Positions 47,218 through 56,656 of a stretch of 58,746 bases of DNA are shown piece by piece. This DNA is from Mycobacterium colombiense (GTDB taxonomy: Bacteria > Actinomycetota > Actinomycetes > Mycobacteriales > Mycobacteriaceae). The position numbers and the translations under genes are program-made. Numbering within the stretch: the first letter of the stretch is position 1; each line of letters opens with the position of its first letter. Below the pieces are notes generated by a model, which worked only from the letters and a program-made list of their open reading frames with translations, was not told the origin of the DNA and ran no database searches. The stretch spans positions 1 through 58,746 of the forward strand of contig NZ_QMEV01000032.1 of the NCBI RefSeq assembly GCF_003284935.1. Direction: 5' to 3'.

Positions 47218-48018
47218 GTGCCGATCCCGACCCCCTACGAGGACTTGCTTCGCCTGGTGCTCGAGCAGGGAACGGCCAAATCCGACCGCACCGGCACCGG
47301 GACCCGCAGCCTGTTCGGTCAGCAGCTGCGCTATGACCTGTCGGCCGGTTTCCCGCTGCTCACCACCAAAAAGGTGCACCTGAAATCGGTGATCTACGAA
47401 CTGCTGTGGTTCCTGCGCGGCGATTCCAACGTCGGCTGGCTGCACGAGCACGGGGTCACCATCTGGGACGAATGGGCAAGCGACACAGGCGAGCTCGGGC
47501 CGATCTACGGTGTGCAGTGGAGATCGTGGCCGACGCCCTCGGGTGAGCACATCGACCAGATCAGCGCCGCCCTGGAACTGCTGCGCACCGACCCCGACTC
47601 GCGGCGCATCATCGTGTCGGCGTGGAACGTCGGCGAAATCCCGCAGATGGCGCTGCCGCCGTGCCACGCGTTCTTCCAGTTCTACGTGGCCGACGGGAGG
47701 CTGAGCTGCCAGCTCTACCAGCGCAGCGCCGACCTGTTTTTGGGCGTGCCGTTCAACATCGCCAGCTACGCGCTGCTGACGCACATGATGGCCGCGCAGG
47801 CCGGCCTGGCGGTCGGCGAGTTCGTGTGGACGGGCGGGGACTGCCACATCTACGACAACCACGTCGAACAGGTGCGCCTGCAGCTGAGCCGCGATGCCCG
47901 ACCATACCCGGAACTCGTTCTGGCGCAACGAGATTCGATCTTCGACTACGTCTACGAGGATGTCGTCGTCAAGAATTACGATCCGCACCCGGCGATCAAA
48001 GCCCCCGTCGCCGTATGA
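47218..48018 (+). CDS. thyA: Thymidylate synthase ThyA
   Basis: ThyA methylates dUMP to dTMP using methylene-tetrahydrofolate and releases dihydrofolate. The 266-residue protein has [11 protein letters not shown], the catalytic Cys in [33 protein letters not shown], and the terminal [11 protein letters not shown]. The start is GTG 47218. The stop overlaps dfrA, which recycles its dihydrofolate product. The flavin-dependent ThyX is also encoded at 50839, as is normal in mycobacteria. Confidence 0.98.
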   Translation: MPIPTPYEDLLRLVLEQGTAKSDRTGTGTRSLFGQQLRYDLSAGFPLLTTKKVHLKSVIYELLWFLRGDSNVGWLHEHGVTIWDEWASDTGELGPIYGVQWRSWPTPSGEHIDQISAALELLRTDPDSRRIIVSAWNVGEIPQMALPPCHAFFQFYVADGRLSCQLYQRSADLFLGVPFNIASYALLTHMMAAQAGLAVGEFVWTGGDCHIYDNHVEQVRLQLSRDARPYPELVLAQRDSIFDYVYEDVVVKNYDPHPAIKAPVAV

Positions 48019-48539
48019 CCGAGGTGGGCCTGGTGTGGGCTCAGTCGACCTCCGGCGTCATCGGGCGCGGTGGGGACATCCCCTGGAACGTGCCCGAAGA
48101 CCTCTCCCGGTTCAAAGAGGTGACCATGGGCCGCCCGGTGGTCATGGGCCGGCGGACGTGGGAGTCGTTACCGGCGAAGGTGCGCCCCCTGCCCGGGCGC
48201 CGCAACGTCGTCCTGTCCCGCGACACCGGCTTCGTCGCCGACGGGGCGCGGGTGGTCGGATCCCTGGAGGCGGCGCTGGCCGAGGGCGAGGGCGAACCGC
48301 AGACGTGGGTGATCGGCGGCGAGCAGATCTATCTGCTGGCGCTGCCGCACGCCACCCGCTGCGAGGTCACCGAGATCGAAATCGATTTGCGCCGCGATGA
48401 CGACGACGCCCTGGCGCCGACGCTGGACGACACCTGGGTCGGTGAGACGGGGGAGTGGCTGGCCAGCCGCTCGGGGCTGCGGTATCGCTTCCACAGCTAT
48501 CTGCGGCCCGCTGCGCACCCGTTCGCGCCCGCGGGCTGA
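48015..48539 (+). CDS. dfrA: Dihydrofolate reductase
   Basis: DHFR regenerates tetrahydrofolate. The 174-residue protein shows [50 protein letters not shown] and the NADPH loop VIGGEQIY. The C-terminal tail ([15 protein letters not shown]) is about 15 residues longer than in M. tuberculosis. ATG 48015 overlaps the thyA stop (ATGA), so thyA-dfrA form one operon. Confidence 0.97.
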   Translation: MTEVGLVWAQSTSGVIGRGGDIPWNVPEDLSRFKEVTMGRPVVMGRRTWESLPAKVRPLPGRRNVVLSRDTGFVADGARVVGSLEAALAEGEGEPQTWVIGGEQIYLLALPHATRCEVTEIEIDLRRDDDDALAPTLDDTWVGETGEWLASRSGLRYRFHSYLRPAAHPFAPAG

Positions 48540-48614
48540 CCTGACATACTCGGACGCGGGGGTCGGTCGCACAGGGTCAACCAGGCGTTCGAAGAGAGAA
48601 GGGGGAATTTGGCA

Positions 48615-49349
48615 GTGATAACCGAACCCGTGAAGACGTTCTCTCGAAAATTCATGGGCTACGACGCGGCCGCGGTTGATGCCCACATCGAGATGCTGAC
48701 CACCAAGCAGCAGCTGCTGCTTGACGACGTCGAGAGCCTACGGGCCCGGTTGCAGGAATCCGCCGATCAAACGGCCGCGCTGCGCAAGGAGGTGGCCGTG
48801 CTCACGGACACCTCGCCCGCGCCGCAGGCGGTGCAGCAGCGGATGGCGAAGATGCTCAGCCGCGCGGTCGACGAGGTGGCCGAGATGCAGGCCGAGGCGC
48901 GGGCCGAAGCGGATGCGCTGATCGCGGCGGCCGAGGCCGAGGCCGAAGCCGCGGAACGCAAGCGCGACGAGGTGCTCGCCGACATGGCCGCGCAGCAAAA
49001 AGCCCTGGAAGCCGAATACGCGGAGACCAAGCAGAAGCTCGACGCCGAGCTGGCCGGCATGCGCGCGGAGACCGAATCGGCGATCCAGAAGGCGCGCCAG
49101 GAGGCCGAACGCGAGTGCGAGCAACTCCTGGGCGACGCCAAGAAGGGCGCCGACCACTACCGGGAGAAGGCGCAGCGCGCGGTGGACGAGGCGACGGCGC
49201 GGCGCATCAAGATCCTCGAGCAGCTGATGGGCGTGTACCACGACCTCGACGAGGTGCCCAAGGCCCTCGAGGCGGCCTACGCCGAACAAGACGGTTCGGG
49301 CGAGGAAGCCGTCCTGAAACCGCTGGACCGCAAGGTCCGCGCGGGCTGA
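48615..49349 (+). CDS. DivIVA-like coiled-coil protein
   Basis: This is a 244-residue protein. The N-terminal segment KTFSRKFMGYDAAAVDAHIEML resembles the DivIVA/Wag31 membrane-curvature motif. A long, heptad-rich Ala/Glu/Arg coiled coil follows (about residues 25-215), ending in a short charged tail. It is likely a cytoskeletal or polar scaffold protein. GTG 48615 sits nine bases after AAGGGGG; TTG 48609 is in frame but only three bases from it. It stands alone between dfrA and the YcaQ-like gene. Confidence 0.75.
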   Translation: MITEPVKTFSRKFMGYDAAAVDAHIEMLTTKQQLLLDDVESLRARLQESADQTAALRKEVAVLTDTSPAPQAVQQRMAKMLSRAVDEVAEMQAEARAEADALIAAAEAEAEAAERKRDEVLADMAAQQKALEAEYAETKQKLDAELAGMRAETESAIQKARQEAERECEQLLGDAKKGADHYREKAQRAVDEATARRIKILEQLMGVYHDLDEVPKALEAAYAEQDGSGEEAVLKPLDRKVRAG

Positions 49350-49392
49350 GTTTCCGCTGGCGCCGCCGCCAGGGGTTGTCGCACCCAAGAGG

Positions 49393-49398
49393 TATTCT
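49393..49398 (+). promoter_or_regulatory. -10 element of the YcaQ-like gene (leaderless)
   Basis: TATTCT ends seven bases before GTG 49406, the same arrangement as at thyA. Confidence 0.45.
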
Positions 49399-49405
49399 CG
49401 GCGCC

Positions 49406-50626
49406 GTGTCGACCCCCAGGCTATCGGCCGCCCAAGCCCGCCGGATAGCCGTTGCGGCCCAAGGTTTTACCGCGCCCCGGCCCGCCGGGGGAATCACCCG
49501 TGCGCACCTGAAGCGGCTGATCTCCAGAATTCAAGTGCTGCAACTGGATTCGGTCTCGGTGGCGGTGCGGGCGCATTACGCGCCGGTGTTCAGCCGGCTC
49601 GGCCCCTACGACCGTGACGTGCTCGACCGCGCCGCCTGGGGCCCGCGTTCGTCGCGGTTGCTGGCCGAATACTGGGCCCACGAGGCGGCGCTGATGGCGG
49701 TCGAGGACTGGCCGCTGTTGCGCTGGCGGATGCGCCAGTACCGGCACGGGCGGTGGGGCACCCACATCGTGAAGGCCAACCCGCGGCTGGCCGACGAGAT
49801 CGTGGCCGCCATCGCCGAGCTCGGGCCCAGCACGGCGGGCCAGATCGAGGCGCACCTGGACGCCGAGCCGCGCCGTAAAAAGGGCACCTGGTGGACGCGC
49901 AGCGACACCAAATGGGTGGCCGAGGCGCTGTTCTCCGCCGGGGTGCTGACCACCGCCACCCGGGTGGGCTTCGCACGCCACTACGACCTGGTGGAACGGG
50001 TGCTGCCGGCCCGCGTGCTGGCCCGCGAGGTCGACGACGACGAGGCGATCCGCGAGCTCACGCTGCGGGCGGCCACCGCGCTCGGTGTCGGCACCGAGGC
50101 CGACCTCCGCGACTACTTTCGGCTGTCGGCCGCCCAGGTCAAGCCGGCGATCGCCGCGCTGGTCAGCGCCGGTGACCTCGAACGCGTCGACGTCGACGGC
50201 TGGTCGGCGCCGGCCTACCTGCGGGCGGGCCGCGCGGTGCCCCGCGCCGACCGCGGCACCGCGCTGTTGTGCCCGTTCGATCCGCTGATCTTCTTCCGCC
50301 CGCGCGTCGAGCGGTTGTTCGAATTCCATTACCGCATCGAGATTTACACGCCGGCCGCCAAGCGCCAATACGGTTATTACGTGTGGCCGCTGCTCATGGA
50401 CGGGCGCCTGGTGGCGCGGGTCGACCTCAAGGCCGACCGCGCCGCCAACACGCTGCGGGTCCTCGGCGCGTTCGGCGAACCGGATGCGCCCAGGAACCGC
50501 GTCGCCGCGGCGCTGGCCGGTGAGCTTGGGTCCATGGCGGCGTGGCTGGGCCTGGGCGGATTCAGCGTCGCCGGCCGCGGTGACCTGTCCGGCGAGCTGC
50601 GCACGGCGGCCAAGCGGGTCAGCTGA
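49406..50626 (+). CDS. YcaQ/AlkX-like DNA glycosylase (HTH_42 family)
   Basis: This is a 406-residue protein of tandem winged-helix domains, the family of E. coli YcaQ (AlkX), which unhooks DNA interstrand crosslinks and bulky alkyl adducts. The N-terminal LISRIQVLQLDSVSVAVRAHYAPVFSRLGPYD contains the Q-hydrophobic-D catalytic motif (QLD) described for YcaQ-type members. Later segments include KKGTWWTRSDTKWVAEALF and LLCPFDPLIFFRPRVERLFEFHYRIE. The start is GTG 49406. It is probably a repair enzyme against crosslinkers. Confidence 0.85.
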   Translation: MSTPRLSAAQARRIAVAAQGFTAPRPAGGITRAHLKRLISRIQVLQLDSVSVAVRAHYAPVFSRLGPYDRDVLDRAAWGPRSSRLLAEYWAHEAALMAVEDWPLLRWRMRQYRHGRWGTHIVKANPRLADEIVAAIAELGPSTAGQIEAHLDAEPRRKKGTWWTRSDTKWVAEALFSAGVLTTATRVGFARHYDLVERVLPARVLAREVDDDEAIRELTLRAATALGVGTEADLRDYFRLSAAQVKPAIAALVSAGDLERVDVDGWSAPAYLRAGRAVPRADRGTALLCPFDPLIFFRPRVERLFEFHYRIEIYTPAAKRQYGYYVWPLLMDGRLVARVDLKADRAANTLRVLGAFGEPDAPRNRVAAALAGELGSMAAWLGLGGFSVAGRGDLSGELRTAAKRVS

Positions 50627-50647
50627 TGGCGGACGCGCATCCTCGCG

Positions 50648-50830
50648 GGGCTAAGGCGGATTGCCCCGCTTCTCCTCGCGCCACTCCGTGGCGCGCATCG
50701 TCGCCGGGCTAAGGCGGATTGCCCCGCTTCTCCTCGCGCCACTCCGTGGCGCGCATCGTCGCCGGGCTAAGGCGGATTGCCCCGCTTCTCCTCGCGCCAC
50801 TCCGTGGCGCGCATCGTCGCCGGGCTAAGG
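50648..50830 (+). repeat. 58-bp tandem repeat, three copies plus 9 bases (MIRU-like)
   Basis: Identical 58-base units start at 50648, 50706 and 50764, and GGGCTAAGG of a fourth copy ends at 50830. Each unit holds the stem GCGCCAC-TCC-GTGGCGC (7 bp, 3-base loop). Read on the minus strand, each encodes [15 protein letters not shown] followed by a stop. There are no spacers, so it is not a CRISPR array. The size and intergenic position resemble mycobacterial interspersed repetitive units, and copy number is likely to vary between strains. Confidence 0.9.
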
Positions 50831-50838
50831 TGAGCGCC

Positions 50839-52564
<1,726 letters not shown>

Positions 52565-52583
52565 CCCGAGGAGTTTCCGAGAA

Positions 52584-54260
52584 GTGGATGTAGACCTCGC
52601 CCCGCCCGGCCCTTTGGCCACGGGAGGGTTGCGGGTCACCGCTCTTGGCGGCATCAGCGAAATCGGTCGCAACATGACCGTTTTCGAGCACTTGGGCCGG
52701 TTGTTGATCATCGACTGCGGGGTGATGTTCCCCACCCACGACGAGCCCGGTGTCGACCTGATCCTGCCGGACCTGCGCCACATCGAAGACCGGCTCGACG
52801 ACATCGAGGCGTTGGTGCTGACCCACGCCCACGAGGACCACATCGGCGGCATTCCCTTCCTGCTCAAGTTGCGCCCCGACATTCCGGTCGTCGGGTCGAA
52901 GTTCACGCTGGCGCTGGTCGCCGCGAAGTGCCGCGAGCATCGCCTCAAGCCGGTGTTCGTCGAGGTGGCCGAGGGCCAGAAGAGCAGTCACGGCGTCTTC
53001 GAATGCCAATACTTCGCCGTCAACCACTCCATCCCCGACGCGCTGGCGATCGCCGTACACACCGGTGCCGGAACGGTTCTGCACACCGGCGACATCAAGC
53101 TCGACCAGCTTCCCCTGGACGGCCGGCCGACCGACCTGCCCGGCATGTCCCGCCTCGGTGACGCCGGGGTGGACCTGTTCCTGTGCGACTCGACCAACGC
53201 CGAGCACCCCGGCGTCGGGCCGTCGGAAAGCGAAGTGGGCCCGACGTTGCACAGGCTGATCCGCGGCGCCGAAGGCCGCGTCATCGTGGCGTGCTTCGCC
53301 TCCAACGTCGACCGTGTGCAGCAAATCATCGACGCCGCAGTCGCTTTGGGCCGGCGGGTGTCGTTCGTCGGTCGATCCATGGTGCGCAACATGGGCATCG
53401 CCCGGGAACTGGGATTCTTGCGGGTGGCCGATTCGGACGTGATCGACATCGGCGCCGCCGAGATGATGCCGCCCGAGAAGGTGGTGCTGATCACCACCGG
53501 CACCCAGGGTGAACCGATGTCGGCGTTGTCGCGCATGTCGCGCGGCGAGCACCGCAGCATCACCCTGACCGCCGGGGATTTGGTGGTGCTGGCGTCGTCG
53601 CTGATCCCGGGCAACGAGGAAGCGGTCTACGGTGTCATCGACGAGCTGGCCAAGATCGGGGCCCGCGTCGTCACCAACGCCCAAGGGCGCGTCCATGTTT
53701 CGGGACACGCCTACGCCGGGGAATTGTTGTTCCTGTACAACGGGATTCGGCCGCGCCACGTCATGCCCGTGCACGGGACGTGGCGCATGCTGCGCGCGAA
53801 CTCCAAACTCGCGGCCCGCACCGGCGTGCCGGAGGAGTCGATCCTGCTGGCCGAGAACGGTGTGAGCGTCGACCTGGTCGCGGGCAAGGCCTCCATCGCC
53901 GGGGCGGTGCCGGTGGGCAAGATGTTCGTCGACGGCCTGATCAACGGCGACGTCGGCGACATCACCCTGGGCGAGCGGCTCATTTTGTCGTCGGGCTTCG
54001 TGGCGGTGACCGTGGTGGTCACCCGCGGCACCGGGCGTCCCGTCGTGCCGCCACACCTGCATTCGCGCGGGTTCTCCGAGGATCCCAAGGCGCTCGAGCC
54101 CGCCGTGCGCAGGGTCGAGGCCGAACTGGAAGCGCTGGCGGCCGAGAACATCACCGATCCGGGCCGCATCGCCCAGGGCGTGCGGCGCACCGTCGGCAAG
54201 TGGGTGGGCGAAACCTACCGCCGGCAACCGATGATCGTGCCGACGGTCATCGAGGTCTAG
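52584..54260 (+). CDS. rnj: Ribonuclease J
   Basis: RNase J is a metallo-beta-lactamase/beta-CASP nuclease with 5'-3' exo- and endonuclease activity in rRNA and mRNA processing. The 558-residue protein has the zinc motif LTHAHEDHIGG, NHSIPDALA, HTGDIKLD, the beta-CASP region (CFASNVDRVQQII, TGTQGEPMSAL) and VMPVHGTWRML. GTG 52584 follows GAGGAG at a 10-base spacing. It ends 18 bases before the left arm of a palindromic repeat that may terminate its transcript. Confidence 0.97.
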   Translation: MDVDLAPPGPLATGGLRVTALGGISEIGRNMTVFEHLGRLLIIDCGVMFPTHDEPGVDLILPDLRHIEDRLDDIEALVLTHAHEDHIGGIPFLLKLRPDIPVVGSKFTLALVAAKCREHRLKPVFVEVAEGQKSSHGVFECQYFAVNHSIPDALAIAVHTGAGTVLHTGDIKLDQLPLDGRPTDLPGMSRLGDAGVDLFLCDSTNAEHPGVGPSESEVGPTLHRLIRGAEGRVIVACFASNVDRVQQIIDAAVALGRRVSFVGRSMVRNMGIARELGFLRVADSDVIDIGAAEMMPPEKVVLITTGTQGEPMSALSRMSRGEHRSITLTAGDLVVLASSLIPGNEEAVYGVIDELAKIGARVVTNAQGRVHVSGHAYAGELLFLYNGIRPRHVMPVHGTWRMLRANSKLAARTGVPEESILLAENGVSVDLVAGKASIAGAVPVGKMFVDGLINGDVGDITLGERLILSSGFVAVTVVVTRGTGRPVVPPHLHSRGFSEDPKALEPAVRRVEAELEALAAENITDPGRIAQGVRRTVGKWVGETYRRQPMIVPTVIEV

Positions 54261-54278
54261 ATCTTCTCGGTCCCTGGG

Positions 54279-54303
54279 CCGCGAAACTTAAACCATTGCG
54301 GCG
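54279..54303 (+). repeat. Palindromic repeat copy B, left arm (split by IS30)
   Basis: CCGCGAAACTTAAACC...TGCGGCG matches the arms of the intact copy at 56522-56584 at 22 of 25 positions. Its partner arm is at 55628-55652, beyond the insertion sequence. Confidence 0.85.
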
Positions 54304-54314
54304 ATGACCGGGGC

Positions 54315-55616
54315 GGATTCAAGCGGTGGATGCAACAGTTGGTGGGTTTGAGAGTATCTCGTCGAGTATCTGGGCGGGTGTTTTGAAGCCGTGACGCTGT
54401 CGTGGGCGGGTGTTGAGCTGCAAGGCGACATAGTCCAGGTAGTCGGCGGGGTAGACCGATAGGTCGGTGCCTTTGGGGAAGTATTGGCGCAGAAGCCCGT
54501 TGGTGTTTTCGTTAGTGCCTCGCTGCCAGGGTGAGTGCGGGTCGCAGAAGTAGACCTGCAACTCGGCTGCCGCGGAGATTTGAGCGTGGTTGGCCATTTC
54601 GCTGCCTTGGTCCCAGGTCAGGGTTCGGCGCAAAGTATCGGGTAGGGCAGTCATCTTCAGGATCACCTGGGCGGCGACAGATTCGGCGGTGTGGTCATTC
54701 GGCAGGTGCAGCAGTTGGACGAACCCGGAGATACGTTCGACCAAGGTGCCGATCGCCGAGGCCTGGTTAGCGCCGATGATGAGGTCGCCCTCCCAGTGGC
54801 CCGGCACGGCGCGGTCTTCGACCTCGGGCGGTCGTTCGGCGATGTTGACCATGTCCGGGATACGGCGACGTTGCACGACGCTGCGTTGGGGCTTGCGCAG
54901 GGCGCGGCCAGTGCGAAGGCACCGATGCAGCTCGCGCCGCAACCCCCCGCGTCCCTGCAGGTAGATGGCCTTATAGATGGTTTCGTCGCTCACCCACATC
55001 TCCGGGTCGTCGGGGAATTCGAGTCGCAACCCGCCCTCGATCTGTTCGGGGCTGTGATTGGCAGTCAACCGATTCTGGACCTCGTTGCGCAACCGGTCGT
55101 TGCTGGCCAGCTTCGTCGGCTTGGTCCGGCACGCGCGCTGGTCAGATCGCTGCTGGGCCAGCACCGCACGGTAACGCACCTGGGCACAGTTGCCGCTCTG
55201 GCGGGCGCCGAACGCCTCCTTGCGCCGGTATCCGGACTTCGCCACATTGCTATGGCCGCCGTTGGCGTCTATCTCTCGCTTGACCGTCGAGGCGGGCCGT
55301 CCCAGTCGTACGCCAATCGAGTGCAGCGACTCCTTGGTCCTTACCCCGATCTCGATTTCCACCCGATCTTCGAAGGTCAACCGGGGCCGACGACCAGAAC
55401 GGTTGGCGCAGCGTAATTGTGGTCTCACCCCGCCAGCCTGACGAAACCAGTTCAGACCGCTGGTTTGCGACACGCCGACCCAGATACCGGCTTCACTGGC
55501 CGGAACACCCTTGGCGACCAGAACCCAAAACTCACGTACTAACGAACGCGACGGTGGCAGTGAGCCTTGCATGCAACACTCCTACGGGAAAGGTGTTGCA
55601 TCCATCCCTTGGACTC
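54315..55616 (-). mobile_element. IS30-family insertion sequence
   Basis: The element is about 1.3 kb with one transposase gene. Imperfect terminal repeats are seen: inward from 54315 GGATTCAAGCGGTGGATGCA, and inward from 55616 on the other strand GAGTCCAAGGGATGGATGCA, agreeing at about 18 of 23 positions over 23 bases. The transposase stop lies inside the left repeat. I could not identify a target duplication, so the ends may be off by one to three bases. The element sits in the loop of a palindromic repeat. Confidence 0.85.
54319..55572 (-). CDS. IS30-family transposase
   Basis: This is a 417-residue DDE transposase, apparently intact. An N-terminal helix-turn-helix region (SLVREFWVLVAKGVPASEAGIWVGVS and ESLHSIGVRLGRPASTVKREI) precedes the catalytic core. 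First Asp is in VPGHWEGDLIIG, second in RRTLTWDQGSEMANH, Glu in GTNENTNGLLRQYFPKG. Length and motifs are typical of the longer actinobacterial IS30 members. The ATG at 55572 lies just inside the right end. Confidence 0.93.
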   Translation of the reverse strand: MQGSLPPSRSLVREFWVLVAKGVPASEAGIWVGVSQTSGLNWFRQAGGVRPQLRCANRSGRRPRLTFEDRVEIEIGVRTKESLHSIGVRLGRPASTVKREIDANGGHSNVAKSGYRRKEAFGARQSGNCAQVRYRAVLAQQRSDQRACRTKPTKLASNDRLRNEVQNRLTANHSPEQIEGGLRLEFPDDPEMWVSDETIYKAIYLQGRGGLRRELHRCLRTGRALRKPQRSVVQRRRIPDMVNIAERPPEVEDRAVPGHWEGDLIIGANQASAIGTLVERISGFVQLLHLPNDHTAESVAAQVILKMTALPDTLRRTLTWDQGSEMANHAQISAAAELQVYFCDPHSPWQRGTNENTNGLLRQYFPKGTDLSVYPADYLDYVALQLNTRPRQRHGFKTPAQILDEILSNPPTVASTA

Positions 55617-55627
55617 AAGCCGCAAAG

Positions 55628-55652
55628 CCTCGCAACGCTTTAAGTCTCGCGG
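55628..55652 (+). repeat. Palindromic repeat copy B, right arm
   Basis: CCTCGCAACGCTTTAAGT...CGCGG matches the right arm of the intact copy at 21 of 25 positions. With 54279-54303 it rebuilds one palindrome once the IS30 element is removed. Confidence 0.85.
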
Positions 55653-55685
55653 ATCTCACCGACACGTCGTGACGTCTTTGAGGTT

Positions 55686-56534
55686 GTGGACGACGTATTC
55701 GTGGGCAGCGAGGCAGTGCGGCTCGGGCTGGTGAGCCCGTATCAGCTGCGGACCGGCTTCCGGGCGATCTATCCGGACATCTATCTGTCGGATGCCGCGA
55801 CGCTGTCGCTGAGAACGCGTGCGACCGGGGCCTTTCTGTGGTCGCGGCGGCGCGGCGTGCTGGCCGGACTCGCCGCGGCGGCGCTGCACGGGTCGCAGTG
55901 GATCGACGACGACGAGCCCATCGAGTTGATCTGGCGCAACCCGCATCCGCCCCGCGGTGTGATCACCCGGAATCAGCGCATCCAGCCGGACGAGGTCACC
56001 CGCATCAGCGGCCTGCCGGTGACCACTCTTGCCAGGACCGCATTCGACCTTGCCAGGCAACCGCCCATCGGCGAGGCGGTGGCGCGGCTCGACGCGCTGA
56101 TGCGTGCGACACCGTTCTCGCGCGAGGACGTGCTGTTGCTGGCCAAGCGATACAGCGGTGCGCGCGGCCTGCGTGGGCTCAGGTCAGCGCTCCCCCTGGT
56201 GGATCCCGGCGCCGCGTCGCCCAAGGAGACCTGGCTGCGCTTGCTGTTGATCGACGCCGGCCTGCCCGTCCCGGCCACGCAGATACCGGTGCAACCGAAC
56301 TGGCGACTCATCGCGTGCCTCGACATGGGTTGGGAGGAGTACAAAGTGGCCGCAGAGTACGACGGCGATCACCATCGCACCGACCGCAAGCAGTACGCGC
56401 GTGACCAGAGTCGGCTACGCAAGCTCGACGAGCTGGGGTGGACCGTCATCCGGGTGATCGCCGACGACAACCCGGACGATGTTGTGGGCCGCGTGCGCCG
56501 GGCGCTGGTCCGCCGCGGATACCGCGACACTTAA
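55686..56534 (+). CDS. AbiEi-like / DUF559-type endonuclease-like protein
   Basis: This is a 282-residue protein. The N-terminal half resembles the winged-helix antitoxin-like domain of AbiEi proteins (EAVRLGLVSPYQL..FRAIYPDIYLSD, AALHGSQWID). The C-terminal third reads like a PD-(D/E)xK/Vsr-type nuclease: SPKETWLRLLLIDAGLP, VAAEYDGDHHRTDRKQYARDQSRLRKLDELGWTVIRV. Such genes are common orphan accessory genes in mycobacteria, and a role in DNA cleavage or defence is inference. GTG 55686. The stop TAA lies within the left arm of the intact palindrome. No AbiEii-like toxin is adjacent. Confidence 0.78.
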   Translation: MDDVFVGSEAVRLGLVSPYQLRTGFRAIYPDIYLSDAATLSLRTRATGAFLWSRRRGVLAGLAAAALHGSQWIDDDEPIELIWRNPHPPRGVITRNQRIQPDEVTRISGLPVTTLARTAFDLARQPPIGEAVARLDALMRATPFSREDVLLLAKRYSGARGLRGLRSALPLVDPGAASPKETWLRLLLIDAGLPVPATQIPVQPNWRLIACLDMGWEEYKVAAEYDGDHHRTDRKQYARDQSRLRKLDELGWTVIRVIADDNPDDVVGRVRRALVRRGYRDT

Positions 56535-56584
56535 CCAGTTGCGGCGACACGCCGAAAAACGTCGCAACAGTTTAAGTTTCGCGG
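56522..56584 (+). repeat. Intact long palindromic repeat (copy A)
   Basis: Two 25-base arms (left 56522-56546 starting CCGCGACACTTAACCAGTTG, right 56560-56584 ending GTTTAAGTTTCGCGG) pair at 21 of 25 positions around a 13-base A-rich loop. It begins over the stop codon of the AbiEi-like gene and could act as a terminator. The other copy lies just after rnj. Confidence 0.85.
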
Positions 56585-56656
56585 GGCGCCGGGGGGTGAG
56601 CCGCGCGCGGGGCGGGGGCGTGGGGCGCGCGGGCCGCGCCAAACGCCGCAGAGGCG

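Noticed and set aside
50648..50830. CRISPR array
   Set aside because: The units are contiguous and identical without spacers, and no cas genes are present; it is a tandem repeat.
50719..50838. N-terminal extension of ThyX through the repeats
   Set aside because: It would encode repeat-derived Arg-rich sequence absent from ThyX proteins; GTG 50839 matches the family start.
55686..56534. A complete AbiE toxin-antitoxin system
   Set aside because: No AbiEii nucleotidyltransferase-like toxin gene is adjacent on either side.
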